From Marinospirillum sp. (GTDB taxonomy: Bacteria > Pseudomonadota > Gammaproteobacteria > Pseudomonadales > Halomonadaceae): DNA of 5,336 nt. The notes below the pieces were generated by a model that ran no database searches, had not been told where the DNA came from, and saw nothing but the letters and a program-made list of their open reading frames with translations. This document shows, in pieces, positions 1-5,336 of this stretch. The number at the start of each line of letters is the position of its first letter. Position 1 is the first letter of the stretch. The stretch spans positions 1 to 5,336 of the forward strand of contig SKOQ01000237.1 of assembly GCA_007119985.1 (NCBI GenBank), written 5' to 3'. Both the position numbers and the translations under genes were made by a program.

Positions 1-212
1 AGCACAAAACTGCCAAACTCGGTGATATGATCACTGGCATCTTCTTCGCTGCCAATTTCTAGTGAAAAACTCTGACCACTCAGATGCTCAGGTGCTAATA
101 CCAGACTGACAGGTAATCCCTCATCCCAACAAAGTTGTATCTCGGCCAGTTCAGGCAGTTCAATGCGCTCACCCGTGGGTGTCAGACCGAATAAACGGGG
201 TTGTTGGCTCAT
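1..212 (-). CDS. Unrecognised protein, N-terminal 70 residues (runs off left edge)
   Basis: The ATG at 210-212 opens a frame that stays open through the window's left edge, so only the first 70 codons are visible. The start is well supported: on the minus strand an AGAGGA Shine-Dalgarno sequence precedes it by about 7-8 bases (complement of roughly 221-226). The protein begins MSQQPRLFGLTPTGERIELP and continues with alternating hydrophobic and acidic residues (for example QLCWDEGLPVSLVLAPEHL). It has no signal peptide and no membrane segment, so it is probably soluble and acidic, perhaps beta-rich. I do not recognise the family and assign no function. It lies 91 bp downstream of the EAL gene on the same strand, so it could be cotranscribed with it, but a weak promoter of its own can also be drawn in the gap. 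Confidence 0.7.
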   Translation of the reverse strand, partial: MSQQPRLFGLTPTGERIELPELAEIQLCWDEGLPVSLVLAPEHLSGQSFSLEIGSEEDASDHITEFGSFV

Positions 213-226
213 GGCCTTGTCCTCTT

Positions 227-255
227 TGAATAAATCGCGAGTGTACACCCCTCAA
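227..255 (-). promoter_or_regulatory. Possible weak sigma70 promoter for the left-edge gene
   Basis: On the minus strand TTGAGG (complement of 250-255) is followed after 17 bases by TATTCA (complement of 227-232). This gives 4/6 and 3/6 matches to the -35 and -10 consensus. The spacer contains the perfect 8-bp palindrome GTGTACAC (241-248), a possible operator. Matches this weak arise by chance, so the call is tentative. Confidence 0.22.
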
Positions 256-303
256 GGGTCGATTGAGAAGACCTCTTATTTCAACCTAGACAGACACAGC
301 CAC

Positions 304-1194
304 TCATCCACTCCATGGCTCAGGAAGCTCAAAAAGCGCAGGAGAAAGAGAAGGCTCAGGGTGGGATGAAGGCCGAGCAAAATAATAGCCTTGCACCAGC
401 GTCACCCCAAGACGAGCAAGGCAAGCCAGCTCTAGAGCGGTTTCCACGCCTTCAGCAATGACCTGCGTACCCAGCGCCTGAGCGGTATTCAGAATAAAGC
501 GCACAAAATGCTCTTTCACTGGATCTTGATGTATCCCTTGCACAAAATGCCGATCAATCTTCACAAAATCAGGCCGCAACTCGGACCACATGATCAAACC
601 AGAATAACCACTGCCCAAATCATCGAGCGCCACTTGAAACCCCATATCTCGATAATGACGTATCGCCTGACGCATCAACACATAATCTTCTGTTGGCTGC
701 TGCTCAGTGAGCTCAATCACCACTTGATGCGCCTGCAAACCCAAGGCTTGCACCCATGCCAAGGTCCGCCCCGGTTGGTGTTCTTTTTGAATCAGCAGAT
801 CAGGGGAGATATTGATAAACAAGCGCCCAGGTAAGCTTTGACGCGCAAAGCCTTTCAGCGCTTGTTCACGGCTTAAGTTCTCTAAATCCACCAGCAAACC
901 TTGCTCGCGCGCGAGCTTAAACAGCGGTGTTGGTTGATACAAGCTGGTATTTTGAGGCCCACGGCTTAAAGCCTCCCAGGCAAAAATACGCTGGCTAGGC
1001 AGATGGACCAAGGGTTGGTAAACACTGGTGAGATGGCGCTGTCTTAATAGCTGCTTTAATAGATCGATGTCTTGCTGCATCTGCTCGGGCGCGCTTCGAC
1101 CAGCGCCGCCTAAGTCCATATTGGGCGCAGCATCAGACCCTGTCCATTCGGACTGACCCCATCCAGCAACGCCTAAGTGCTGGTTATCCATCAT
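304..1194 (-). CDS. Stand-alone EAL-domain cyclic-di-GMP phosphodiesterase
   Basis: Predicted cytoplasmic enzyme that hydrolyses c-di-GMP to linear pGpG. An N-terminal tail of about 45 residues rich in G/Q/D precedes one EAL domain (about residues 50-285), with no GGDEF, PAS, receiver or membrane part. Every catalytic position is present: E74 (EALSR), N128 (FINIS), E161 and E164 (ELTE), D191-D192 (DDLGSGYS), K212 (VKID), E248 (AEGVE) and Q268 (QGYYF). Spacings between them match RocR as I recall it (30, 20, 36 and 20 residues from E161 onward), so activity is likely. Loop 6 reads DDLGSG where DDFGTG is usual. Tandem ATGs occur at 1192-1194 and 1189-1191. The GAGGA Shine-Dalgarno lies about 3 bases before the first and 6 before the second, so translation may start at the second (295 residues). 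The Pho box just upstream suggests PhoB control. Confidence 0.93.
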   Translation of the reverse strand: MMDNQHLGVAGWGQSEWTGSDAAPNMDLGGAGRSAPEQMQQDIDLLKQLLRQRHLTSVYQPLVHLPSQRIFAWEALSRGPQNTSLYQPTPLFKLAREQGLLVDLENLSREQALKGFARQSLPGRLFINISPDLLIQKEHQPGRTLAWVQALGLQAHQVVIELTEQQPTEDYVLMRQAIRHYRDMGFQVALDDLGSGYSGLIMWSELRPDFVKIDRHFVQGIHQDPVKEHFVRFILNTAQALGTQVIAEGVETALELACLARLGVTLVQGYYFARPSSHPEPSLSPALFELPEPWSG

Positions 1195-1233
1195 TTTTCC
1201 TCGCCCACTTCAATAAACTTTTCATGAAGAGGC

Positions 1234-1239
1234 ATTCTC
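1234..1239 (-). promoter_or_regulatory. -10 element of the PhoB-dependent EAL promoter
   Basis: On the minus strand the hexamer reads GAGAAT, 4/6 to TATAAT. It begins exactly 10 bases after the 18-bp Pho box, the spacing I recall for E. coli phoA, where the Pho box replaces the -35 element. Transcription would start near 1226-1228, giving a leader of about 33 bases that contains the GAGGA ribosome-binding site. Confidence 0.6.
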
Positions 1240-1267
1240 TGACAGGCCGGTGACAACTTTATGACAA
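1239..1267 (-). promoter_or_regulatory. Pho box (PhoB binding site) with a third half-site, upstream of the EAL gene
   Basis: On the minus strand the 18-bp core TTGTCATAAAGTTGTCAC (complement of 1250-1267) consists of two 7-bp direct repeats, TTGTCAT and TTGTCAC, split by AAAG. It fits the PhoB consensus of CTGTCAT, four AT-rich bases, then CTGTCAC. As I remember it, the E. coli phoA box differs only at the first base. A third half-site, CTGTCAG (complement of 1239-1245), follows in the same 11-bp register, so three half-sites lie on one face of the helix. The third overlaps the -10 by one base. The box points at the EAL gene, is 56 bp from its ATG, and lies outside any gene. PhoB would be expected to activate from here under phosphate limitation. 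Confidence 0.82.
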
Positions 1268-1302
1268 CCTCAACCACAGCAGCTCATCTGCACCCAATCC
1301 CA

Positions 1303-2493
1303 TCAGGTTTTGGGCGTATAGAGTCCGCGACGGCCCGCCACCCAGCAGGCAATCCAGCAAACAAACAAGGCAAAAAGAGCGATATCCAGCCCAAACAACT
1401 CTATTGCCAGCACACTGGAAGCCCAGGGGGTGCGTGTCGCAGCAGCAAATACACCAACCAGCCCCAAGGCCGCCATTGCACTGATCGGCAACTGCATCCA
1501 CACAGCCAAAGTGTTGCCTAGCGTGGCCCCAATCACAAAGAGTGGCGTGACCTCTCCCCCTTTAAAACCCGTACCGAGAGAAAGAAGGGTCAAGCCAAAT
1601 TTAGCTAGACTGTCCCACCAAGGCAGGGTCTGATCAAAAGCGGCACTGAGTAACGGCAGGCTCAAGCCCAAATAAGCCTCGCCTCCCAGTGTCATCACCA
1701 ACAGCACCAGCAGGCTGCCGCCCAGCACAGGTCGCAGCGGCGGAAAGTGAATCGAGCGTTGCATCCAGCCTGCCAACCCCTGACAAGCCAGTAAAAATAA
1801 ACGTGCAACCAAGCCAAATAACATTGCAGCCACTAGCAACTTCGCCCACAGGATCAGGGTCCAGCTGGCAAAGAGATGGACGACCTCATGTGGATGGGTC
1901 GCTCCCCAAAACTGCGCGACCTGATCGGCTCCCCAAGCACTGAGGAAGCAAGCTAACAGCGTTGACCACTCAAAACGCTGACGATAGGTCATCTCCAGCG
2001 CAAAAATGGCGGCGGCCCACGGCGTGCCAAAGACTGCGCCAAAGCCTGCACTCAATCCCATCAGCATCAAACAACGCCGCTCTGAACTGGTCCAGGTTCG
2101 CCCTAAGCGCAGCTGATCTGCCACCGCACCGCCCATTTGCAAGGCTGTACCTTCACGGCCAACTGAAGCACCAAAAAGATGCGAGACCAGCGTGCCACCC
2201 AGAATCAGTGGCAGCATCCGCAGTGGCACTGGCTTTGAGGCCACGGGTGCGCCTTCATCGGCTTTGCGCAGCAAAAGATGATGGCCAGCCTCAACCTCTC
2301 CCCCCCAGCGCCAGTACACCCAGCTCACCAAGCCGCCCGCCAAGGGCAGCAACCAGAGGAGCCAAGGATGGGCCAAGCGCTGAGCCGTGACGGTCTCTAA
2401 AGACCAAAGAAAAAAAGCGCCGCAGCTCCCGACCAGCAGCACCAATAACAGCCACACCACAAGCCAATGTAAGCTGGCTTTGATCGTCAGCAT
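1303..2493 (-). CDS. CLC-family anion transporter, probable fluoride/proton antiporter (CLC-F type)
   Basis: Inner-membrane protein of 396 residues with many hydrophobic helices. From the ATG at 2491-2493, the motif GREGT (113-117) supplies the gating glutamate E115, and ALEM (E167) aligns with the internal proton glutamate E203 of E. coli ClcA. Chloride CLCs have GSGIP, GREGP and GGIFAP. Here the equivalents read AGHHL (69-73), GREGT and KGGEVTP (311-317), the pattern I associate with the fluoride-exporting clade. It would expel F- in exchange for H+, relieving fluoride toxicity. The ATG at 2493 is preferred because AAGGA lies 8 bases upstream. A TTG start at 2559 would add 22 basic residues, lacks a clear ribosome-binding site and would overlap the upstream gene. 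It lies 43 bp after the methyltransferase gene and is probably cotranscribed. Chloride transport is not excluded. Confidence 0.88.
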   Translation of the reverse strand: MLTIKASLHWLVVWLLLVLLVGSCGAFFLWSLETVTAQRLAHPWLLWLLPLAGGLVSWVYWRWGGEVEAGHHLLLRKADEGAPVASKPVPLRMLPLILGGTLVSHLFGASVGREGTALQMGGAVADQLRLGRTWTSSERRCLMLMGLSAGFGAVFGTPWAAAIFALEMTYRQRFEWSTLLACFLSAWGADQVAQFWGATHPHEVVHLFASWTLILWAKLLVAAMLFGLVARLFLLACQGLAGWMQRSIHFPPLRPVLGGSLLVLLVMTLGGEAYLGLSLPLLSAAFDQTLPWWDSLAKFGLTLLSLGTGFKGGEVTPLFVIGATLGNTLAVWMQLPISAMAALGLVGVFAAATRTPWASSVLAIELFGLDIALFALFVCWIACWVAGRRGLYTPKT

Positions 2494-2505
2494 CGATGGA
2501 TTCCT

Positions 2506-2529
2506 TTTTCTGATGCCTTTTCTGATGCG
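2506..2529. repeat. Two-copy 12-bp tandem repeat before the CLC gene
   Basis: TTTTCTGATGCC (2506-2517) is followed immediately by TTTTCTGATGCG (2518-2529), matching at 11 of 12 positions. The pair fills most of the 43-bp gap between the methyltransferase stop and the CLC start, directly upstream of the CLC Shine-Dalgarno. It probably arose by slipped-strand duplication. Confidence 0.7.
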
Positions 2530-2536
2530 CTTGCCA

Positions 2537-3775
2537 TCAGATCGCCAAACGCGCATCAATCAAAAGGTTACGCGGCGACAAGCGGCGTTCACAAAAGCAG
2601 CTGAAGTGGACTTGATAACCTGCCTCTTGTAAAAACAAGACATAATCTAGCAGCAACCAGAGCTCTAAAGGACGACGAAACTGATGGCGGAGCAACTCAT
2701 CGCGCTGTACCTCTGCATAGCGTTGCTGCCCTTGAGCCCACCAAGTATCCCAATCCACCTGTTCCGGCAAAGATAACTGCTGCTGTTCAGCGGCCCAGGC
2801 ACAAAAAGTCGCAAAACCCCTTCTCAATTGCTTGACTGAACAGGATGCCAAAGGCCGGTAAATCTGGTCTTGAGCCAGTTGTTGGCGCAAGGCTTCGTAG
2901 CCCAAACGCCAAATATTCAATTGATGACGCTGGGCTGTCACACGATCTGGCGCCGTCACTGTCTCCTGTACGGCGAGTCGCATTTGTGCTGGCGTTAAAC
3001 CCTGCAAGGCAGAAACTCGCGTGGCCTGCGCTAAGGGCTGCCAAATGCTCGCCTGAGTCAAATGATAGCAGCAAGGTACCAAACTGATGCGCGGCTGGCG
3101 CGCTGCAACGGCCTGACGCAACAGGTGTCGATGCAGGTCACCACAGGCATGCAAAGCTACACAATGCTGATCTCGTGGCCAAAAAACCGAATCTGCCTGC
3201 AAACTCAGTACATCTTGCTGCTGTAAGGTCACCCGTCTCTGGTCTGGACATTGGGTGGCCTGAATCCACTCAGTACCGCGCGCCACTAAAGCCGCATCCT
3301 TTTCAAGCGCCAGCACCGGCCGTCCGCTAGACATGGCTAAGGTTCGAGCGAGATGCCCAGCACCAGAACACCAGTCCACTAGAGGTTGATCATAAGGCTG
3401 AAGCTGCGCGGCTAAAAATCCTGCTTGGTGGCGTTTACGCGCTGGCATATGAGGCGCTTGCACTTCACTGAGCGTCAAAGCCTGCGCTTGCTGCGCAGTC
3501 ACCGTCAATGCATCCAATGAATATACAGAAGGGCAGTCTAACAAAGAAGATTGATAGCGACCCAACCACTGTCGTGCAGCAGCCTCATCTTCTGCCAAGG
3601 CTTGATAATGCTGCTCTGTCAGCCCGCGCAGGGCCACCCATAAATCAGGAGCCAGCTGCGCCCAAGACGGCTCAGGCGTATAAAAAGGGACAGGCTGCCA
3701 AAAATCAGCATGATGGCTCAGCCAAGCATCGAGCTGCTGCCAGCTGGCGAGGGTCGTTGTGAAGTTCATAGTCAT
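2537..3775 (-). CDS. METTL25-like SAM-dependent methyltransferase (Methyltransf_32 type)
   Basis: Soluble protein of 412 residues. Residues 1-105 form an N-terminal region I cannot assign. The Rossmann methyltransferase core follows: KRH (114-116) before motif I, VDWCSGAGHLAR (133-144) binding S-adenosylmethionine, and the motif II acidic E158 in LALEKD. Next come ALHACGDLHRHL (207-218) and PCCYHL (234-239), and a C-terminal block has LLLDYVLFLQEAGY (374-387) with SPRN (400-403). The order K-x-H, GxGHL, HxCGDL, CCYH, SPRN is that of the METTL25/RRNAD1 family. The methyl acceptor is unknown to me; rRNA or protein are guesses. Start: ATG at 3775, with a second in-frame ATG at 3769. Neither has a recognisable Shine-Dalgarno, so translation may be weak or leader-dependent. 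It is first in an apparent two-gene unit with the CLC gene and divergent from marR. Confidence 0.82.
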   Translation of the reverse strand: MTMNFTTTLASWQQLDAWLSHHADFWQPVPFYTPEPSWAQLAPDLWVALRGLTEQHYQALAEDEAAARQWLGRYQSSLLDCPSVYSLDALTVTAQQAQALTLSEVQAPHMPARKRHQAGFLAAQLQPYDQPLVDWCSGAGHLARTLAMSSGRPVLALEKDAALVARGTEWIQATQCPDQRRVTLQQQDVLSLQADSVFWPRDQHCVALHACGDLHRHLLRQAVAARQPRISLVPCCYHLTQASIWQPLAQATRVSALQGLTPAQMRLAVQETVTAPDRVTAQRHQLNIWRLGYEALRQQLAQDQIYRPLASCSVKQLRRGFATFCAWAAEQQQLSLPEQVDWDTWWAQGQQRYAEVQRDELLRHQFRRPLELWLLLDYVLFLQEAGYQVHFSCFCERRLSPRNLLIDARLAI

Positions 3776-4030
3776 TGATGGTTGATTGCTTGAATGAAAG
3801 CCGGTTCAGCTAAGCGGCACCCAAAGCTTGAGGCTTGATGGAGTCTTTGCAAGGCCAGCAGTGGCTCTGTCATCTGGGAGCAGAGGCTTGCTGATCGGTT
3901 GGGCTGGATGGCCGCCAAGGGGGAGTATAAGGCGCGGTGCTCTGAGTGACTAGGGTGCTGATCACGTCTTGCTGACGAGCCAGCAATTAGTTAGACTCAC
4001 TAACTATAAATCTTGGCACAGGAGAAAACC
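3776..4030. other. Divergent intergenic region between the methyltransferase and marR-type genes
   Basis: This 255-bp stretch has no credible gene. Its right end carries the operator-like inverted repeat and Shine-Dalgarno of the MarR gene. The left 200 bases should hold the methyltransferase promoter. The best minus-strand -35 candidate is TTGCAA (complement of 3847-3852), but no convincing -10 follows it at 17 bases. An imperfect hairpin can be drawn at 3856-3893. The hexamer GGTGCT occurs at 3936-3941 and again at 3954-3959. I see no Pho box, fluoride riboswitch or factor-independent terminator here. Confidence 0.6.
3988..4006. promoter_or_regulatory. Probable MarR operator: 7-bp perfect inverted repeat
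   Basis: TAGTTAG (3988-3994), the spacer ACTCA, and CTAACTA (4000-4006) form a perfect 7-bp inverted repeat of 19 bp, a typical size for a MarR dimer site. It ends 24 bp before the marR-type ATG and overlaps both promoter candidates. One is TTGCTG (3969-3974) with TAGACT (3992-3997) at 17-bp spacing. The other is a lone TATAAA (4005-4010). Bound repressor would block RNA polymerase, as in autoregulated marR and mepR operons. Confidence 0.65.
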
Positions 4031-4504
4031 ATGCCCCTAGAGCACAGCCTACAACGCCTAGAATGGCACCTTTGGTACCAGTGGCGTGAGCAAGCCAGAC
4101 AATCCGAGCACCTCGAACTGACCAATAGCGAGCTGCAATACTTGTATACACTGCTGGCTTGGAGTGAAACCGGCCTGCGCCTCACTGAGCTGGCCGAATG
4201 CATGCAAGTCAGCAAGGCTTCTGCCAGCAGCATGACACGCAAACTGGAAGAAAGAGGCTACCTCTACCGCGAGGATTGTCCTGAGGATGCCCGCGCCACC
4301 CTCTTATATCCCAGCGACAAGACCTGCCAGCTCAAAGAAAAAGAGCCACTGATTTACCAGTCTGCCGTCACACATTTTGAACAGGTGCTGTCCACCGAAG
4401 AACTGGCCCAGCTAACAGGACTCCTTGAACGTGCCTGCACCGGACTGGATTTAGGGCCTTTGGTGCCTCCCAGCCTGACGCAGCGCCCCTATACCAGCCC
4501 CTAA
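4031..4504 (+). CDS. MarR-family transcriptional repressor
   Basis: DNA-binding protein of 157 residues, usual for MarR, which acts as a dimer and releases its operator when a ligand (often a drug or phenolic compound) binds. Residues 4-25 form the first dimerisation helix. The winged helix follows: LTELAECMQV (51-60), recognition helix SKASASSMTRKLEERGYL (61-78), and a wing with EDCPEDARATLLYP (81-94) containing the family's D-x-R signature. A C-terminal dimerisation helix spans about 107-138, and the tail after 140 is proline-rich. The start is the ATG at 4031, with AGGAG 6 bases upstream. A TTG at 4013 would add six residues, but it lies upstream of that ribosome-binding site. The inverted repeat just upstream implies autoregulation. 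A MATE pump gene follows after 41 bp, so this is most likely its repressor. The inducer is unknown. Confidence 0.9.
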   Translation: MPLEHSLQRLEWHLWYQWREQARQSEHLELTNSELQYLYTLLAWSETGLRLTELAECMQVSKASASSMTRKLEERGYLYREDCPEDARATLLYPSDKTCQLKEKEPLIYQSAVTHFEQVLSTEELAQLTGLLERACTGLDLGPLVPPSLTQRPYTSP

Positions 4505-4545
4505 ATATTTCAACCTCATCCCTTTATTTTTCAATGAGCTAAAGC

Positions 4546-5336
4546 ATGAATCTACATACGGCCCCTGTTGGTCGAGCCTTTTGGCACTACACCCTACCTT
4601 CTGTTGCTGCATTGATGGTCAGCGGCACTTACCAGATCGTGGATGGTATTTTTGTTGGTCACTTTATTGGCGGTGAAGGTCTGGCAGCCATCAGCCTTGC
4701 CTGGCCCTTAGTGGGCGTTTTACTGGCAGCAGGGATGATGATTGGCATCGGCACAGGCGCGCATATGTCAATGAGTCTAGGCGCACGTGATCCAGACGCC
4801 GCACGCCGTTATCTTGCGCAAAGCTTTATACTACTGCTGCTGTTCAGCCTCGTCTTGGGCAGCCTGCTTTTGACATTTAGTAGTGCCTTTCTACGCGCCC
4901 AAGGCGCTGAAGGCGAGGCTCTTGCTTTTGGGCAGGTCTATCTGAACTGGCTATTAAAGGGCACGCCGATCGTCCTCGCCAGCATTGCTCTCCCTCTGCT
5001 CGTTCGTAATGCTGGGGCGCCACGGCTGGCCACGCTGGCGATGGGCATTGGTGCCATCAGCAACATTCTACTGGATGCGCTCTTTATTGGATGGCTGGGC
5101 TATGGCTTAGAGGGGGCTGCTCTGGCCACACTTCTCGGTGAGCTGATTTCTGTCGCCTTGTGCCTTGGGTATCTCTTTAGCCGTCGTAGCCAGCTCCCGA
5201 TCCGCTGGCGCCAACTGCGCTGGGAGAGCAAGCGGGCCGGACGCCTGTTACAAACAGGCTTCTCGAGTATGCTGATGTACCTTTATTTGAGCTTTTCTAT
5301 CGTGCTGCATAACGCACTGCTACTCCACTATGGCAG
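4546..5336 (+). CDS. MATE-family multidrug efflux transporter, N-terminal part (runs off right edge)
   Basis: The first 263 residues of a polytopic inner-membrane protein are visible. MATE pumps are usually about 450 residues with 12 helices, so a little over half is here. They export cationic drugs and other toxic compounds in exchange for Na+ or H+. Helix 1 carries YQIVDGIFVGHFIGGEGLAAIS (29-50), the hallmark VD-x-x-F-VG and G-x-x-x-LAA pattern. GTGAHMSMSLGARD (69-82) matches the GxGxxxxxSxxLG segment, and VRNAGAP plus SNILLDALFIGWLGYGLEGAALAT (153-195) matches the R-x-x-G-x-P and N-x-x-LD-x-x-FI region. The pattern is nearer the MepA/DinF type than NorM. The ATG at 4546 is the first usable start and has only a weak ribosome-binding site. 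An ATG at 4534 stops after two codons. It is probably cotranscribed with and repressed by the MarR protein. Confidence 0.88.
   Translation, partial: MNLHTAPVGRAFWHYTLPSVAALMVSGTYQIVDGIFVGHFIGGEGLAAISLAWPLVGVLLAAGMMIGIGTGAHMSMSLGARDPDAARRYLAQSFILLLLFSLVLGSLLLTFSSAFLRAQGAEGEALAFGQVYLNWLLKGTPIVLASIALPLLVRNAGAPRLATLAMGIGAISNILLDALFIGWLGYGLEGAALATLLGELISVALCLGYLFSRRSQLPIRWRQLRWESKRAGRLLQTGFSSMLMYLYLSFSIVLHNALLLHYG

Noticed and set aside
251..267. Inverted repeat CTCAA / TTGAG as a terminator for the EAL gene
   Set aside because: The stem is only 5 bp, AT-rich, and has no T-run after it on the minus strand.
508..834. Plus-strand open frame of 108 codons
   Set aside because: It lies opposite the catalytic core of the EAL gene, has no ribosome-binding site or recognisable domain, and its composition is that of an antisense shadow.
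1279..1291. GCAG / CTGC hairpin after the CLC stop as a terminator
   Set aside because: The stem is 4 bp with no following T-run.
1962..2390. Plus-strand open frame of 142 codons
   Set aside because: It is antisense to the CLC gene, whose motifs are unambiguous. The product is a low-complexity Pro/Ser/Ala/Arg-rich sequence typical of a shadow frame.
2494..2559. Longer CLC reading frame starting at TTG 2559 (adds 22 residues)
   Set aside because: It overlaps the methyltransferase end, has no clear ribosome-binding site, and adds basic residues encoded largely by the 12-bp tandem repeat. The ATG at 2493 has AAGGA at 8 bases.
4013..4030. Longer MarR reading frame starting at TTG 4013
   Set aside because: The AGGAG ribosome-binding site lies inside this extension and is correctly placed for the ATG at 4031.
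3776..4030. Fluoride riboswitch (crcB motif) upstream of the methyltransferase-CLC unit
   Set aside because: A GATGGAGT stretch near 3837 recalls the motif's 5' end, but the rest of the conserved core and pseudoknot partner are not visible, and it lies on the strand opposite to the unit.

Overview
The window (about 5.3 kb, moderate GC, dense short-gap gene packing) looks like ordinary chromosomal DNA of a gammaproteobacterium. This rests on the protein families, the E. coli-like Pho box and the Shine-Dalgarno usage. I cannot name the genus. I see no transposase, integrase, phage gene, CRISPR array, rRNA or tRNA.

Layout from left to right. (1) The start of an unrecognised minus-strand gene runs off the left edge. 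(2) A minus-strand gene encodes a stand-alone EAL-domain cyclic-di-GMP phosphodiesterase with every catalytic residue in place. Directly upstream, in the 108-bp gap after the CLC gene, lies a near-perfect PhoB box with a -10 element at the correct distance. (3) Two minus-strand genes follow, separated by 43 bp and probably cotranscribed. The promoter-proximal one is a METTL25-like (Methyltransf_32 type) SAM-dependent methyltransferase, and the second is a CLC-family anion transporter with the signature motifs of the fluoride/proton antiporter clade. (4) A 255-bp divergent intergenic region carries a perfect 7-bp inverted repeat overlapping a probable promoter. (5) A plus-strand MarR-family repressor is followed 41 bp later by a MATE-family multidrug efflux pump that runs off the right edge.

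Two functional stories emerge. The first is a phosphate-starvation switch on c-di-GMP: the Pho box predicts that PhoB activates the phosphodiesterase when phosphate is scarce, lowering c-di-GMP and favouring dispersal. The arrangement is analogous to, but not shown to be homologous with, the PhoB-controlled phosphodiesterase RapA of Pseudomonas fluorescens. The second is a typical autoregulated repressor-pump pair (marR-MATE, like mepR-mepA), with the palindrome as the likely operator. The CLC transporter probably protects against fluoride; no fluoride riboswitch was found near it. All functions are predictions from sequence.
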